DNA of 64,000 bases from JABDBE01 sp049585795 (lineage in GTDB: Bacteria; Acidobacteriota; Terriglobia; Terriglobales; Acidobacteriaceae). Under the pieces are notes generated by a model. That model searched no databases and was not told where the DNA came from. It saw nothing but the letters and a program-made list of their open reading frames with translations. Shown piece by piece: positions 8,223 to 17,196 of the stretch (positions are counted from its first letter, which is position 1; every line of letters begins with the position of its first letter). The DNA lies in assembly GCA_049585795.1 (NCBI GenBank), contig JBAVAQ010000034.1, forward strand, positions 1-64,000, read 5' to 3'. The position numbers and the translations under genes were made by a program.

Positions 8223-9431
8223 TCAGCGACGAAAACCGCCACCACCGCGGTCCCCACCGCCGAATCGGCCGCCGCCGAAGCCGCTCGAAGCCATGCTCCC
8301 CCAGCCGCGACTACTGTCTGCTCTCGCCGACCAGCCGCCGGAGCCGCCGGAGCCGCCCGAGTGCCCTTCCATGCCGCTGAAAGCCGTTGATTTTCCGCCG
8401 CCCCAATTGTCGTGTTGCGCCCAGGAACTGGAAGCCGAGGGATGATTAGCGCCGAATTTTTGAGCGCTTTGCTGGTTCACGTTCACGGTGTTTCCGCTCA
8501 CATTCTTGTTGTAAGCGTTACCACCGCCCCTGTAGCTGTTGTAGTTGTTCCCGGCCCGGTTATATGCATTGTTATAGCCATAGCCATGGTAGCCCCCGTT
8601 GTAATATCCGCCGTGCCAGGCTGAATTGCCGTAATAGCTCCCGCCGTGATACACCACAGCCGTTCCGTGCCAACCACAGTTCCAACTGCTATACCCCCAG
8701 CCGCAGCACCCGCCGCTCATCATCGCCCCAACTGCGATCCCGGCTCCGAACGAAAGCACGCTGGCCGCTACCAGGTCACCAGTCGAGTAAGCTGGCGCAA
8801 CATAGCCGGGAACCACATAGGGATAGCCGTAAATCACGGCCGGGTTATATTGCGGAACATAAACGACCTGAGGGTTCGCCGATTGAATGACGATCGTCTG
8901 CGGCGTCTGTTGCACAACTTTGATCTGCGGACTGGACTGGAGATTGCCTTTTGCTTTGGCTTGCGCGCGCAAAGTTTGGATGGCTGCCATTACATCTGCG
9001 GACTGGTTGTGATATGCCTCTCCCAACGAGGAGATCCAGGTAAGATTCTTCGCCATGTTGTCGAGCACCGAGGGAAACTGTGTGAGCGCCTTCACGCTCG
9101 GATCCCACGACTGCTGATCAACCGCTTGCATCAGAGCAGTTCCCGTTAGGTTCTTGTTTTGCTCTAGCCAGTAGTCGGCGACGGCGACCTGATCCGGGAA
9201 TGTCGACCCCGCAAGAATTTGGGCCACCAATGCATCGGGATACAGTGCGATGGGCGCAACCATTGCTTGCAGGTCGCTCGCGCTCAACGGCGCAGGTTCC
9301 GTAGGATTCCCGGAATCAGTCGCGGGGGCCGTGCCCGAAGCCTGGAATCCGTACAAGATCTGTGGTGAAGCGCCGGCCAAAATGAAGCTAAGCGCTGCCG
9401 ACAGGACTCTCTTGGTCTGTTTCGAGTTCAT
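8223..9431 (-). CDS. DUF3300 envelope protein, copy 1
   Basis: 402 aa from ATG 9431 (GGAG 8 bp upstream). Signal peptide to about residue 25. The DUF3300 domain (about 40-200) shows VAPIALYPDALVAQILAGST, WDPSVKALTQFPSVL, and NPQVVYVPQYNPAVIYGYP. A glycine-rich hydrophobic segment with a GGCCGWGYSSWNCGWHG cluster follows, and the C-terminal third is low-complexity Gly/Tyr/Asn/His ending GGGDRGGGGFRR. Domain function unknown. Third gene of a minus-strand operon whose promoter is the operator at 10865. The cysteine/tryptophan cluster is also present in copy 2 and is probably functional. Confidence 0.88.
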   Translation of the reverse strand: MNSKQTKRVLSAALSFILAGASPQILYGFQASGTAPATDSGNPTEPAPLSASDLQAMVAPIALYPDALVAQILAGSTFPDQVAVADYWLEQNKNLTGTALMQAVDQQSWDPSVKALTQFPSVLDNMAKNLTWISSLGEAYHNQSADVMAAIQTLRAQAKAKGNLQSSPQIKVVQQTPQTIVIQSANPQVVYVPQYNPAVIYGYPYVVPGYVAPAYSTGDLVAASVLSFGAGIAVGAMMSGGCCGWGYSSWNCGWHGTAVVYHGGSYYGNSAWHGGYYNGGYHGYGYNNAYNRAGNNYNSYRGGGNAYNKNVSGNTVNVNQQSAQKFGANHPSASSSWAQHDNWGGGKSTAFSGMEGHSGGSGGSGGWSARADSSRGWGSMASSGFGGGRFGGGDRGGGGFRR

Positions 9432-9514
9432 ATAACTGCTCCAACTGAGGTCAATCGCCAATGGATGTCGCTGCGCTCCGGGCGTTTCCCCTGGGACTTG
9501 CGTGGTTAGAGTAT

Positions 9515-10015
9515 TCAGTTGCCATTCGTGACAATGAACTCAGCATTCGCTGTTCCGCACATTCCGTAAGCGGCGCCTGATTGGCAAGCTCCCGCAGAAT
9601 ACTTAAAGCATCCCGGCCGCCTGGCTACAACTGAGACGGAGCGATCGGAACCGCCGATGATGGCGCTGGCCGGCTCAAACGGAGATGCTGGGCCGACGTC
9701 GACAACAAAGCCGATATCCTTCCCCGTGCTGTTCCACGTAACCGTCGTTCCGACCTTCACGCAAAAAAGTGAATTGCCTTTCGCGTTCGGAATGCTGGGA
9801 GTGGCGGACGCGGAATATGCCGTGCGTTTCACGTCTACGCTGCAAGGGTTGGAAGCGGATCCGCAGGTGTTAGCGCCTGTGCACAATTGCGTCGGATTTA
9901 CCTCCGCGCAAGCGTACTTGCTGCTCTTCGACTGAGCGGTTGCGTTGCTCAGCAACCACAGAAGCGCCAGACATAGCCAACTACAACTGATTTTGAAATA
10001 CCGATGAGCTTTCAT
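9515..10015 (-). CDS. Secreted cysteine-rich protein
   Basis: 166 aa from ATG 10015 (MKAHRYFKIS). Signal peptide ending near NATAQ. Mature part has about nine cysteines, in YACAEVNPTQLCTGANTCG, NPCSVD, LFCVKVG, RRPGCFKYSAGACQSG and GMCG, suggesting disulfides in the periplasm or outside. The stretch VKVGTTVTWNSTGKDIGFVV resembles the strands of cupredoxin folds, but I see no complete copper ligand set, so no such function is claimed. Lies between a secreted protein gene and the DUF3300 gene with 80-100-bp gaps, consistent with one operon. Confidence 0.7.
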   Translation of the reverse strand: MKAHRYFKISCSWLCLALLWLLSNATAQSKSSKYACAEVNPTQLCTGANTCGSASNPCSVDVKRTAYSASATPSIPNAKGNSLFCVKVGTTVTWNSTGKDIGFVVDVGPASPFEPASAIIGGSDRSVSVVARRPGCFKYSAGACQSGAAYGMCGTANAEFIVTNGN

Positions 10016-10113
10016 AGTGCGCCTCAAGATTCTCCGCCTAAAGCCAACGGAGGAGATCCGAATAAGGTCAACCCGAAATGTTCTACGACAGCATCCTGGC
10101 TAGCATTGACCCA

Positions 10114-10716
10114 CTAATTGACGCCGGCCGTTCCCTTCCAATCGATGAGGTCAACCAGCTTCCAGGGATTCTCCCGCAAATCCCACTGCAGTTCGCCCTG
10201 GTTATCGATGACAAGCTGAGCTGCCGGATACAAGACGCCAGTGCTCTTGCTTTTATCCTGGTCGTTTAAATCGAGTATGCCGGCGGTGAGGTTGAAGGAT
10301 TGAGACTGCGTGTCAAAGAACGCTTCGCCGAATCTGATCTGGCGATTGGTGACAAAGATAATTTTTCGTCCCGTCGGTGTCGGAATCACCCTGATAAAGG
10401 AGCAGTCGTTGCCCAGCGTGCCAGTGATCTCGACGTGGCCTACTGCCTTCATTCTCTGCAGGGCGTTTACCAACCCCTGGTTCTGGCCCTTTTGGTAAGC
10501 CTGGATCAATATCTGCCTGTCCGCCGGAGTCGAAAATTCGTAGATGTTTAATGTCACTCCAATATTTGCCCCCAATTGCGTGCCCGTGCCGGACGCCATG
10601 GCGTCGATCGTTTCAGTTTTATCTCTCGCCATGCCGAGAGTGCTTCCCACCACGAGCAACCCCAACAGAAGCGCGGCCCGGCTCACTACCTTTGCGACTT
10701 TTATTTGTCCGTGCAT
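10114..10716 (-). CDS. Secreted protein of unknown function
   Basis: 200 aa. GGAGGAGCTT precedes the ATG. Signal peptide with hydrophobic core ALLLGLLVVGSTLGMA. The mature part looks like a compact alpha/beta domain (IGVTLNIYEFSTPADRQILI, GHVEITGTLGNDCSFIRVI, KIIFVTNRQIRF). The segment on modulating VEITGT followed by tPTGRKI resembles proteins that accompany lipoprotein-like envelope genes in soil bacteria, but I recognise no named family. First gene of a likely four-gene operon (this gene, cysteine-rich protein, DUF3300, DUF2950). Confidence 0.7.
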   Translation of the reverse strand: MHGQIKVAKVVSRAALLLGLLVVGSTLGMARDKTETIDAMASGTGTQLGANIGVTLNIYEFSTPADRQILIQAYQKGQNQGLVNALQRMKAVGHVEITGTLGNDCSFIRVIPTPTGRKIIFVTNRQIRFGEAFFDTQSQSFNLTAGILDLNDQDKSKSTGVLYPAAQLVIDNQGELQWDLRENPWKLVDLIDWKGTAGVN

Positions 10717-10864
10717 AAGCTCCTCCGGTCTGATGAATTTGAGCTACCTCACTGCTTATGGTTAGTTCGAGGGATGCCGCGATTGCACACGCTGCGTTCT
10801 TCTCGGGCGTCCTGATTGGCGATCTTTACACCGGCAGCATCACCGAGAGTCGAGCGTTCTTCAA

Positions 10865-10880
10865 CTGTCAATTTTGACAG
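10865..10880 (-). promoter_or_regulatory. Palindromic operator (perfect arms) of the DUF3300/DUF2950 operon 1
   Basis: CTGTCA-ATTT-TGACAG, all arm positions matched. The expected -10 position 22-23 bp away reads TGATGC/GATGCT, poorer than at other copies. It sits between the end of the 10914 gene and the start of the 10716 gene. Confidence 0.8.
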
Positions 10881-10913
10881 CGTCGCGAGGAAAATCGTGG
10901 AATGTAAAATCGG

Positions 10914-11438
10914 TCATTGTGCTGCCGTTTCTGGGGTTGTTTCCGTGATGACTGCTGCGCCGGGGCGCACCGGAGACGCGACATAACATGGCAATGGGCT
11001 CTGCCAAGGCAGCGTGAGGGCCGGATAATTTTTGGCGTAGGTTAGTGCGTACTTCATTTCCACGAAGCGCCCATGCGAGTCGAATATAAAGCGCCTTGAA
11101 ATGTTTCCCAGCGTGTCGTCGCATTTCTCGTCTCTTATCGCTGTGAGTTTATAGAACTTCGAATAATCGAGACCCACGTTCGGCAAGTGGGGCTGATATA
11201 TAAGAAATGTGTCGGATACCGTCACAAATTGCGTCCCGAAGGGCGAGAACTGCTGGAAAATATAAGTCTGCCGATTCGTACCAAAACCAGTCACCGGAGG
11301 GCCATCTACCTGGGCAACAAACCTGCCCGTCAATGAGGGCGGTGGCTGTTTGCGAGAGCTGGCGCCGGAATCAATCGCGGTGACAGCACACATCAGCAGA
11401 AGCACCGTAACAATCCAAGGAGTTAGTTTTTGATTCAC
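10914..11438 (-). CDS. Secreted protein of unknown function
   Basis: 174 aa with a GTG start (GAGGAG 9 bp upstream). Signal peptide to about residue 26. Mature part has a beta-rich pattern (SLTGRFVAQVDGPPVTGFG, TYIFQQFSPFGTQFVTVSD) and two cysteines in the C-terminal half. It follows the membrane protein gene at 11515-12246 by 76 bp and probably shares its operator-driven promoter. No family recognised. Confidence 0.65.
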   Translation of the reverse strand: MNQKLTPWIVTVLLLMCAVTAIDSGASSRKQPPPSLTGRFVAQVDGPPVTGFGTNRQTYIFQQFSPFGTQFVTVSDTFLIYQPHLPNVGLDYSKFYKLTAIRDEKCDDTLGNISRRFIFDSHGRFVEMKYALTYAKNYPALTLPWQSPLPCYVASPVRPGAAVITETTPETAAQ

Positions 11439-11514
11439 GATCTTTGTCTCCTCGGTCGCTGCCCGCTAGCGTCGGTTCGACATTGCGTCGATCAACCGGA
11501 GCAGGAACGACATT

Positions 11515-12246
11515 TCAGGCAGCCTTCGCGGCCTTCTGATGGTCCTTCGGCGGGCACTTCTCGTCGTACGTCGTTTGCATCTGCCTAAGTTTGAGCACTC
11601 CGTAGAACACGGTAAACGCCATGGCGACAACCAGACTCGATCCAAACCTCTTTTCCATCCCATACTCGCCCTCGCGGTTGGCGATATAGCTGGCGATGAT
11701 CAGGGAGAAGATGCCGATGTTGATCGCCCAGTTCACCGGCTTCGGTACGACGAAGGACAGGGTGCCGAAGCCGGCGAGCTGGTAGAGCATGAACGGCAGG
11801 ATCGCAACCATCGGCAGCAACTCGGAGGCACCCAGCGCGACGTCGAGAGCGCCGGGAGCTGCTGCGTGCAGCAGCCGACTGTGCGCCAGTTCGTGGAAAA
11901 GCGACGGAAGCGCACACAATAATGGCACGACCGCGAGCAACTCGATCACCAGCGCACCGCTCCAGGTGCTGATCTGGGATGAGCCATCGGCGCCCCCGCC
12001 CGACGATTGCGTTCCGATGTACAGTCCGCCCACGATGGCTGCCGCACTGGATAACATCAGCAACTCCACCGTGATGCCAAAGGCCTCCGGCTCGCCCGCC
12101 TTGAGTAGTAGCAGTGCCAGGAAACCAGGAGTGTAGAACATCACCCGCACCAGTCGTGCCCAAACGCGTGCGTCGCGTTCGGGGGGCAAGACCGGCAGCG
12201 CAAGCCCGTCGGTTCCAACGGTTGGTCTAGCTTTATCTTTCGACAT
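11515..12246 (-). CDS. Multi-pass membrane protein of unknown function
   Basis: 243 aa, about six hydrophobic segments (for example VRVMFYTPGFLALLLL, ITVELLMLSSAAAIVGGLY, ALVIELLAVVPLLCALPSLF, NWAINIGIFSLIIASYI) with a basic N terminus and a soluble C-terminal tail ending KDHQKAAKAA. No transporter signature recognised. The operator at 12307 with TATTGT at 12278-12283 places the transcription start about 25 nt upstream of the ATG. Confidence 0.75.
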   Translation of the reverse strand: MSKDKARPTVGTDGLALPVLPPERDARVWARLVRVMFYTPGFLALLLLKAGEPEAFGITVELLMLSSAAAIVGGLYIGTQSSGGGADGSSQISTWSGALVIELLAVVPLLCALPSLFHELAHSRLLHAAAPGALDVALGASELLPMVAILPFMLYQLAGFGTLSFVVPKPVNWAINIGIFSLIIASYIANREGEYGMEKRFGSSLVVAMAFTVFYGVLKLRQMQTTYDEKCPPKDHQKAAKAA

Positions 12247-12306
12247 TCCAGTTCCCTCAGGCTACGAACAAGCTGTCACAATAAAGAGAGTCTGGTGCAT
12301 TAGAAA

Positions 12307-12322
12307 CTGTCAAAAGTGACAG
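12307..12322 (-). promoter_or_regulatory. Palindromic operator (perfect arms) of membrane-protein operon
   Basis: CTGTCA-AAAG-TGACAG, all arm positions matched. 23-bp spacer to TATTGT (12278-12283). Drives 12246 to 10914. Confidence 0.88.
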
Positions 12323-12496
12323 GAGTGGGGAGGTGCGAAACGCTTTGTGAACTCCTAATCCGAATATCCCGTTAAGAAAGGCCGGTGGTCGTTCGCTGTA
12401 ACTCGCGTCAACTCGTGAGATGTTGTAACCCGGCGGGTCAACTGGAGAAGTAATTATATTGCGTCGCTGTCAGCTCGGATATGTCATCGCGTGCTT

Positions 12497-14932
12497 TTAA
12501 GCGCAGATCGCGGACTTCAGTACAGGGAGGCCGACGCGCCGCAACAGGTCCTGGAAACGCGGGTTGTCCCGCAGGGCGTCCATGCTTGGATCTATATGAA
12601 GATAGATAAGCCAGTGGGAGTGCTCTTCGCAGGATTGCTCCAAGTATTCGATTGCGCGATCGTTATCCCCCAAGCCGACGTAGATTCCGGCGAAGAAGTA
12701 GGGTGCGACATATTCTTGCTTTGCTAGCTCGGTTAGATCATCGAGGATCTGAAGCGCTTCCTTTGTCCGACCAGCCGCGGCGAAGGTGTGCGCCAGTGCA
12801 GCGCGCATTAGAGGACTTCCGCCCGACAGCTTCACCCCCTTCTCACCTTCGGTAATGGCGAGTTCATAGCCGCCCGTCTTTCTGAACAGCAAGCCGAGAA
12901 TCCAATATGTCACAGGATAGTTTGGGTCCAATTCGATAGCCTGGCGGAGTTGTTCTACGGCTTCGTCGTATCGGCGGGCGAAGTACAAGGCCCATCCGAC
13001 TGCGACATTGATAATGAGCGACAAAGGATCGAGTTCCTGGCCTTTCTTCATTCTGGCCATAACTTCTATGTGTCGCCCCATCGTCATCACATATTCTGCA
13101 TACCAATGGTTTGCAGTCGCGTAAGTGGGATCCAGTTCGAGGCTGCGTTTGAATTCTGTTTGAGCCTCTTCCCATTGCCAATCGTAAAGCCACAACAGAG
13201 CCGCCATCGCGGTGTGGGCTTGCGCGAGATCCGGGTCAAACTGCAGGGCGATCTTTGCCGCCGCTTTGCCTTTAGAGAACGCTGGCTTTGGCGGCAGATA
13301 GCTATTCCATCCCAGGAGTACGTAGGAATCGGCCAAACCAGCGTGGGCGAGAGCATAGCCCGGATCTATCGCGACTGCCTGCTGAAAGTAGTCGATCGCC
13401 TTGTAGAACCCTTCTTCAGTCCACTTGTTCCAGTAGTGACGACCCTTCAGGTAAAGCCGGTACGCTTCGTCATTCTCGGTGTGGCGTTTTTTTAATCGCT
13501 TTTTCTCTGCCCGGGTCAACTGCAATCGCAATTTTTCGGATATTTCGCAGGAAATTTCATCTTGGACCACAAAGATGTCGCCGGGCTTGCGATCGTATTG
13601 TGCGCCCCACAGCAAAGAGCCCGTCGGCACATCGACTAATTCAGTGCCGATACGCAAAGAGCACCCACTTTGCATCATTCTTCCCGTGAGCACGGCGCGC
13701 ACATTAAGCTCGCGACCGATGGCCTGCGGATCAATTTTTTGGCCCTTATAACGAAATACCGTGCTCTGCGCTATCACTCGCAGTTTCGGCAGGGTCGCCA
13801 AAATGTTGATGAGGCTTCCCGTGATCCCGTCACTGAGGTATTCGTGGTCGGGATCGCCATTCGTATTTTCGAAGGGCAAAACTGCAAGCGAGTCAATGAT
13901 CTTGGAGACTCGTTGTGGGCGGAGGACCGGGTTGTGTGCAGAGAAAGCCCGTGCCCTCTGCTTGCTGTCCGAGGACAAACGACCCGTGCTCGGTGTCAGG
14001 GCCGATTCTGTATCTTCTTCCGCGACCCTCCTGCCTGACTCCGTATCCCGCTTTAACCGTTGCAGCTCGGCCCGTATATCAGCAGCGTGCTGATAACGCA
14101 GTTCTCTGTCCTTCTCTAAGGCTCTGTGAATCACGCCTTGGAGCGCGACCGGGATGTCGGGGTTTACGCGGATAGGAGCCACCGGATCGCAGTGGAGGAT
14201 GGCTTCCGTGATGAGGCCCGAACTGGCTCCTTGAAAAGGCAGTCTCCCCGTCGCCATTTCGTAGAGAACAATACCGAAAGAAAATAGATCGGTGCGACCG
14301 TCCAGCGCCCTGGTCCGTACTTGCTCGGGAGACATGTAGGCTACCGTTCCAAGCGCAATCCCCGGACTGGTGAGATGTTCTTCGGGGACGTAAGAGAGGG
14401 CTTGTGTCGGTTGCGCCGCAATCCGGCTTGCACGATCCTCCGGCAGGATGGTTTTCGCCAGGCCAAAGTCGAGGATCTTGGTGTGCCCCCGCTTGGTGAT
14501 GAAAATGTTGGCCGGTTTGATGTCTCGATGAAGGATGCCTTCGCTATGAGCAGCATCGAGCGCATCGGCAACCTCGATGGCAATGGCTAGCACGCGCTCC
14601 GTATCCAACGTGCCTGCGGCTATCAGGTATTTCAGAGTTACGCCATCCAGGTACTCCATGGCGATGAACGCCCGACCTTCGTGTTTGCCAATTTCGTAGA
14701 TAGTGCAGATATTTGGATGATTGAGCGCGGAAGCTCCGCGCGCTTCACGCCGAAAACGTTCCAGGGCAAGGGGATTGCGAGCCGCGTTCTCAGGCAGAAA
14801 CTTCAAAGCCACAAAGCGGCCGAGCTCATTGTCCTGGGCCTTGTAGACTACACCCATGCCGCCGCTTCCTAGTTCCTCGAGGATTCGATAACGCGAGATG
14901 GTTTGCCCGGTGGCAGAGTGAGCTTCAGGCAT
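12497..14932 (-). CDS. Ser/Thr protein kinase with TolB-like and TPR domains
   Basis: 811 aa from ATG 14932; a GTG eight codons upstream is an alternative and neither has a strong ribosome site. Kinase domain about 1-285: glycine loop LGSGGMGVVYKA, VALKFLP lysine, HRDIKPANIF (D137), DFGLAK (D155), YMSPEQ. Then a TolB-like/FlgO-type region (SLAVLPFENTNGDPDHEYLS, LRIGTELVDVPTGSLLWG) and about eight TPR-like repeats to the C terminus. No transmembrane helix, unlike many PknB-type kinases, so probably cytoplasmic. This architecture is characteristic of Acidobacteria. It diverges from the formylglycine-generating enzyme gene; the palindrome between them has its better -10 on the plus side. Confidence 0.9.
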   Translation of the reverse strand: MPEAHSATGQTISRYRILEELGSGGMGVVYKAQDNELGRFVALKFLPENAARNPLALERFRREARGASALNHPNICTIYEIGKHEGRAFIAMEYLDGVTLKYLIAAGTLDTERVLAIAIEVADALDAAHSEGILHRDIKPANIFITKRGHTKILDFGLAKTILPEDRASRIAAQPTQALSYVPEEHLTSPGIALGTVAYMSPEQVRTRALDGRTDLFSFGIVLYEMATGRLPFQGASSGLITEAILHCDPVAPIRVNPDIPVALQGVIHRALEKDRELRYQHAADIRAELQRLKRDTESGRRVAEEDTESALTPSTGRLSSDSKQRARAFSAHNPVLRPQRVSKIIDSLAVLPFENTNGDPDHEYLSDGITGSLINILATLPKLRVIAQSTVFRYKGQKIDPQAIGRELNVRAVLTGRMMQSGCSLRIGTELVDVPTGSLLWGAQYDRKPGDIFVVQDEISCEISEKLRLQLTRAEKKRLKKRHTENDEAYRLYLKGRHYWNKWTEEGFYKAIDYFQQAVAIDPGYALAHAGLADSYVLLGWNSYLPPKPAFSKGKAAAKIALQFDPDLAQAHTAMAALLWLYDWQWEEAQTEFKRSLELDPTYATANHWYAEYVMTMGRHIEVMARMKKGQELDPLSLIINVAVGWALYFARRYDEAVEQLRQAIELDPNYPVTYWILGLLFRKTGGYELAITEGEKGVKLSGGSPLMRAALAHTFAAAGRTKEALQILDDLTELAKQEYVAPYFFAGIYVGLGDNDRAIEYLEQSCEEHSHWLIYLHIDPSMDALRDNPRFQDLLRRVGLPVLKSAICA

Positions 14933-15061
14933 AGCTCGATGATAGGATGCGGGCACTTAAACGCATACTGGTAATAATGCCAGTTACGTCGGGAAATTCG
15001 TGCCCCGTGACAGACCCGACGGACGCTGTGATTGTCGGCTCGGAGTGAATGGATCTTACAA

Positions 15062-15077
15062 CTGTAAGAAGTGACAG
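15062..15077 (+). promoter_or_regulatory. Palindromic operator between kinase and FGE genes
   Basis: CTGTAA-GAAG-TGACAG, one arm mismatch. On the plus strand TGAACT begins 23 bp downstream (15101); no -10 is seen at this spacing towards the kinase gene, which starts about 130 bp away. May still bind a regulator that affects both. Confidence 0.7.
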
Positions 15078-15126
15078 GTCCTAAATAACCGCAATCGTAG
15101 TGAACTGTGTGCGCGACGGAAATATC

Positions 15127-16134
15127 ATGAAATCGCAAATAGCAAATGAAGGAAGCCAGGCAACCGGCGCGTCGGCCAATCCACAACACTCAGGTATGGC
15201 TTGGATCCCCGGCGGGACGTTCCGCATGGGTTCCGAAGACTTTTATCCTGAGGAGCGGCCGGTTCATGAAGTGACGGTGGACGGTTTCTGGATGGATTGC
15301 TACGAGGTTACGAACGAACAGTTCGAGCGCTTCGTGGACGCGACCGGGTATGTCACGCTCTGTGAACGCCCGCTGAATCCTGCGGATTTCCCGGGCGCCC
15401 CTGCCGAGAATCTTGTCCCTGGCTCCTTGCTTTTTCAGAAGAGCGCCGGCCCTGTCGACCTGCGAGATTACTTCAACTGGTGGACTTGGGCGCCGGGAAC
15501 GAATTGGCGCCATCCGCTGGGGCCGGGATCCTCGCTCGAAGGTCTCGCAAAACATCCCGTGGTTCATGTCGCCTATGAAGACGCCGATGCTTACGCACGC
15601 TGGGCAGGAAAAGACCTCCCGAGCGAAGCGGAGTGGGAGTTCGCCGCTCGCGGCGGCCTTGACGGAAAAAAGTTTACCTGGGGCGATGAGCCTTCGCCGG
15701 GCGGCAAGGCGATGGCCAACAGTTGGCAGGGAGAGTTCCCCTGGCAAAACCTGCTCGACGATGGTTACGAGGGAACTTCTCCGGTCGGATCTTTCCCGAC
15801 GAACGGTTACGGTTTGTATGACATGGCGGGGAATGTTTGGGAATGGACCACTGATTGGTTTGTCCCGCACCACGCCGACGAAGTGATCAAGCCCTGTTGC
15901 GGTCCAGCAGTCAATCCCCGAATTCTCTCGCCAGCCAAGAGCTTCGATGCAGCCCAGGCGCAATTCCGGATTCCCCGCAAGGTTGTCAAAGGCGGCTCGC
16001 ACTTGTGCGCGCCCAACTACTGCTTGCGCTATCGTCCGGCGGCACGCCAGCCCCAGATGATCGACACCAGCATGAACCACATCGGGTTCCGCTGCATTTC
16101 GCGTCATACGGCGACAGGCGGAGACGGTCATTGA
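15127..16134 (+). CDS. Formylglycine-generating enzyme (FGE/SUMF1-type)
   Basis: 335 aa. The FGE-sulfatase domain runs almost full length: AWIPGGTFRMGSEDFYPEERP, VDGFWMDCYEVTNEQFERFV, HPVVHVAYEDADAYARWAGK, LPSEAEWEFAARGG, NGYGLYDMAGNVWEWTTDW and GGSHLCAPNYCLRYRPAAR. The two cysteines (C294 and C299) correspond to the copper-binding catalytic pair of true FGE, so this should be active in oxidising a sulfatase cysteine to formylglycine using oxygen, unlike the many FGE-fold proteins that lack the pair. No signal peptide, so cytoplasmic. Its likely substrates are the two Cys-type sulfatases at 21735 and 26971. A 17-bp tandem duplication follows the stop. Confidence 0.92.
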   Translation: MKSQIANEGSQATGASANPQHSGMAWIPGGTFRMGSEDFYPEERPVHEVTVDGFWMDCYEVTNEQFERFVDATGYVTLCERPLNPADFPGAPAENLVPGSLLFQKSAGPVDLRDYFNWWTWAPGTNWRHPLGPGSSLEGLAKHPVVHVAYEDADAYARWAGKDLPSEAEWEFAARGGLDGKKFTWGDEPSPGGKAMANSWQGEFPWQNLLDDGYEGTSPVGSFPTNGYGLYDMAGNVWEWTTDWFVPHHADEVIKPCCGPAVNPRILSPAKSFDAAQAQFRIPRKVVKGGSHLCAPNYCLRYRPAARQPQMIDTSMNHIGFRCISRHTATGGDGH

Positions 16135-16166
16135 CTACGCACTCTAAAAGACTACGCACTCTAAAA
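16133..16166 (+). repeat. 17-bp unit duplicated in tandem
   Basis: GACTACGCACTCTAAAA occurs twice in direct succession (16133-16149, 16150-16166), beginning inside the stop codon of the FGE gene. It marks the junction between that gene and the porin remnant and may be a scar of the rearrangement. Confidence 0.8.
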
Positions 16167-16169
16167 ACC

Positions 16170-16522
16170 TTCCACTAACTCGCTATCCAGACTCGGACTT
16201 TGGAGGCTGCTCCTGGGGTGTCTGGGCGTATAGCTCGAAACAGTTGGTTAGTTCCATGCCTGTGTTCAGCGGAGCCGGGCTTAGCTATGAGGGCCTCACT
16301 AAAAAGCGGAAAAGCGACATCGTCAGCGCAAGCTGGATTTATGGGAAGACGAGCAAGTATATTCCGAACGCGTCAGCAGCGAAATTGTTTGAAGCGAACT
16401 ACCAGTGGGCAGCAAAGCGTTACATCACCGTCACCCCCGATTTTCAGTATATTTGGGATACAAATGGTACGAATAAACCGGGCGCAGCCGTCCTGGGTGT
16501 ACAGGTCAATCTAACTTTTTAA
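16170..16522 (+). pseudogene. C-terminal remnant of an OprB-type carbohydrate porin
   Basis: The frame is open from about 16170 and reads RYPDSDFGGCSWGVWAY, then VFSGAGLSYEGL, FEANYQWAAKRYITVTPDFQ and ends in VLGVQVNLTF. This is the pattern of the last barrel strands of OprB porins (NYQ...ltPwltvqPdvQYI...n.ALVLGvqv..TF). The N-terminal three quarters are missing, and no suitable start or signal peptide is present. The remnant lies directly behind the FGE gene, indicating a deletion that removed the porin body. Confidence 0.7.
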
Positions 16523-16598
16523 ATTATCGCCTTGCGGGCTCGCGATCCCGACCCCGGCTGCCATACCCTACGCCGGCATGCTCCGGTCCAGTGCGACC

Positions 16599-16614
16599 CT
16601 GTCAGATGTGACAG
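16599..16614 (+). promoter_or_regulatory. Palindromic operator (perfect arms) of the DUF1622/TRIC/DUF202 operon
   Basis: CTGTCA-GATG-TGACAG, all arm positions matched. 23-bp spacer to TACTCT (16638-16643). Start codon at 16740. Confidence 0.88.
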
Positions 16615-16739
16615 TTGTAGCCCCGGTTCCTCCGCCTTACTCTCACCCATGATGACACGTATCTAGTGTCTTGCGCGGAGTTCTCCGCCCAGGACACGGA
16701 ACATTGCGGGGTTCAGGCAGAGGGCAAGGAATAGGCAAC

Positions 16740-17144
16740 GTGCGCGAATGGATCGAATTGTCGTCCCAGGGAATTCAGGATGTGGCGGTGGTCATCATCG
16801 TCGTCTCCATCATCTATGGTTCCGCGCGTTTTCTTGTGCAATTCTCGAGGCGAGTCGCAGATCCGTATCCCGCGTATAAGAAACTACTGGGCCGTTCACT
16901 TTTGTTATCGCTCGAGTTTCTGATTGCGGCAGATGTGATCCGCACGATTTTGCTGGACGAGACAGCGAAGAGCATCGGCATCCTCGGCGGGTTGGTCTTG
17001 GTCCGAACATTCCTTAGCTGGTCTGTGGTCGTTGAAATCGAGGGCCATTGGCCATGGCAATCGGCGGAGGTCGCCGCTGAGCGTGAAGACGCAGGCGAGG
17101 TTGAGGCTCGAAAGCCTGTTTATGTATCGGCGGGAAGGACTTGA
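16740..17144 (+). CDS. DUF1622 membrane protein
   Basis: 134 aa with a GTG start (VREWIELSSQ) preceded by AAGGAATAGG. Three hydrophobic segments; the run DVAVVIIVVSIIYGSARFL, LLGRSLLLSLEFLIAADVIR and GILGGLVLVRTFLSWSVVVE matches the DUF1622 pattern. Function unknown; members are small inner-membrane proteins often found with stress genes. First gene of a four-gene plus-strand operon under the operator at 16599. Confidence 0.85.
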   Translation: MREWIELSSQGIQDVAVVIIVVSIIYGSARFLVQFSRRVADPYPAYKKLLGRSLLLSLEFLIAADVIRTILLDETAKSIGILGGLVLVRTFLSWSVVVEIEGHWPWQSAEVAAEREDAGEVEARKPVYVSAGRT

Positions 17145-17196
17145 AACGTCAGCCTGACAACCGCGAGCGTCGAGCCGTTTTGAGGAGAAATCTGAA

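Noticed and set aside
15190..16131. 313-aa minus-strand frame opposite FGE
   Set aside because: FGE motifs on the plus strand are unambiguous; the reverse frame is a shadow.
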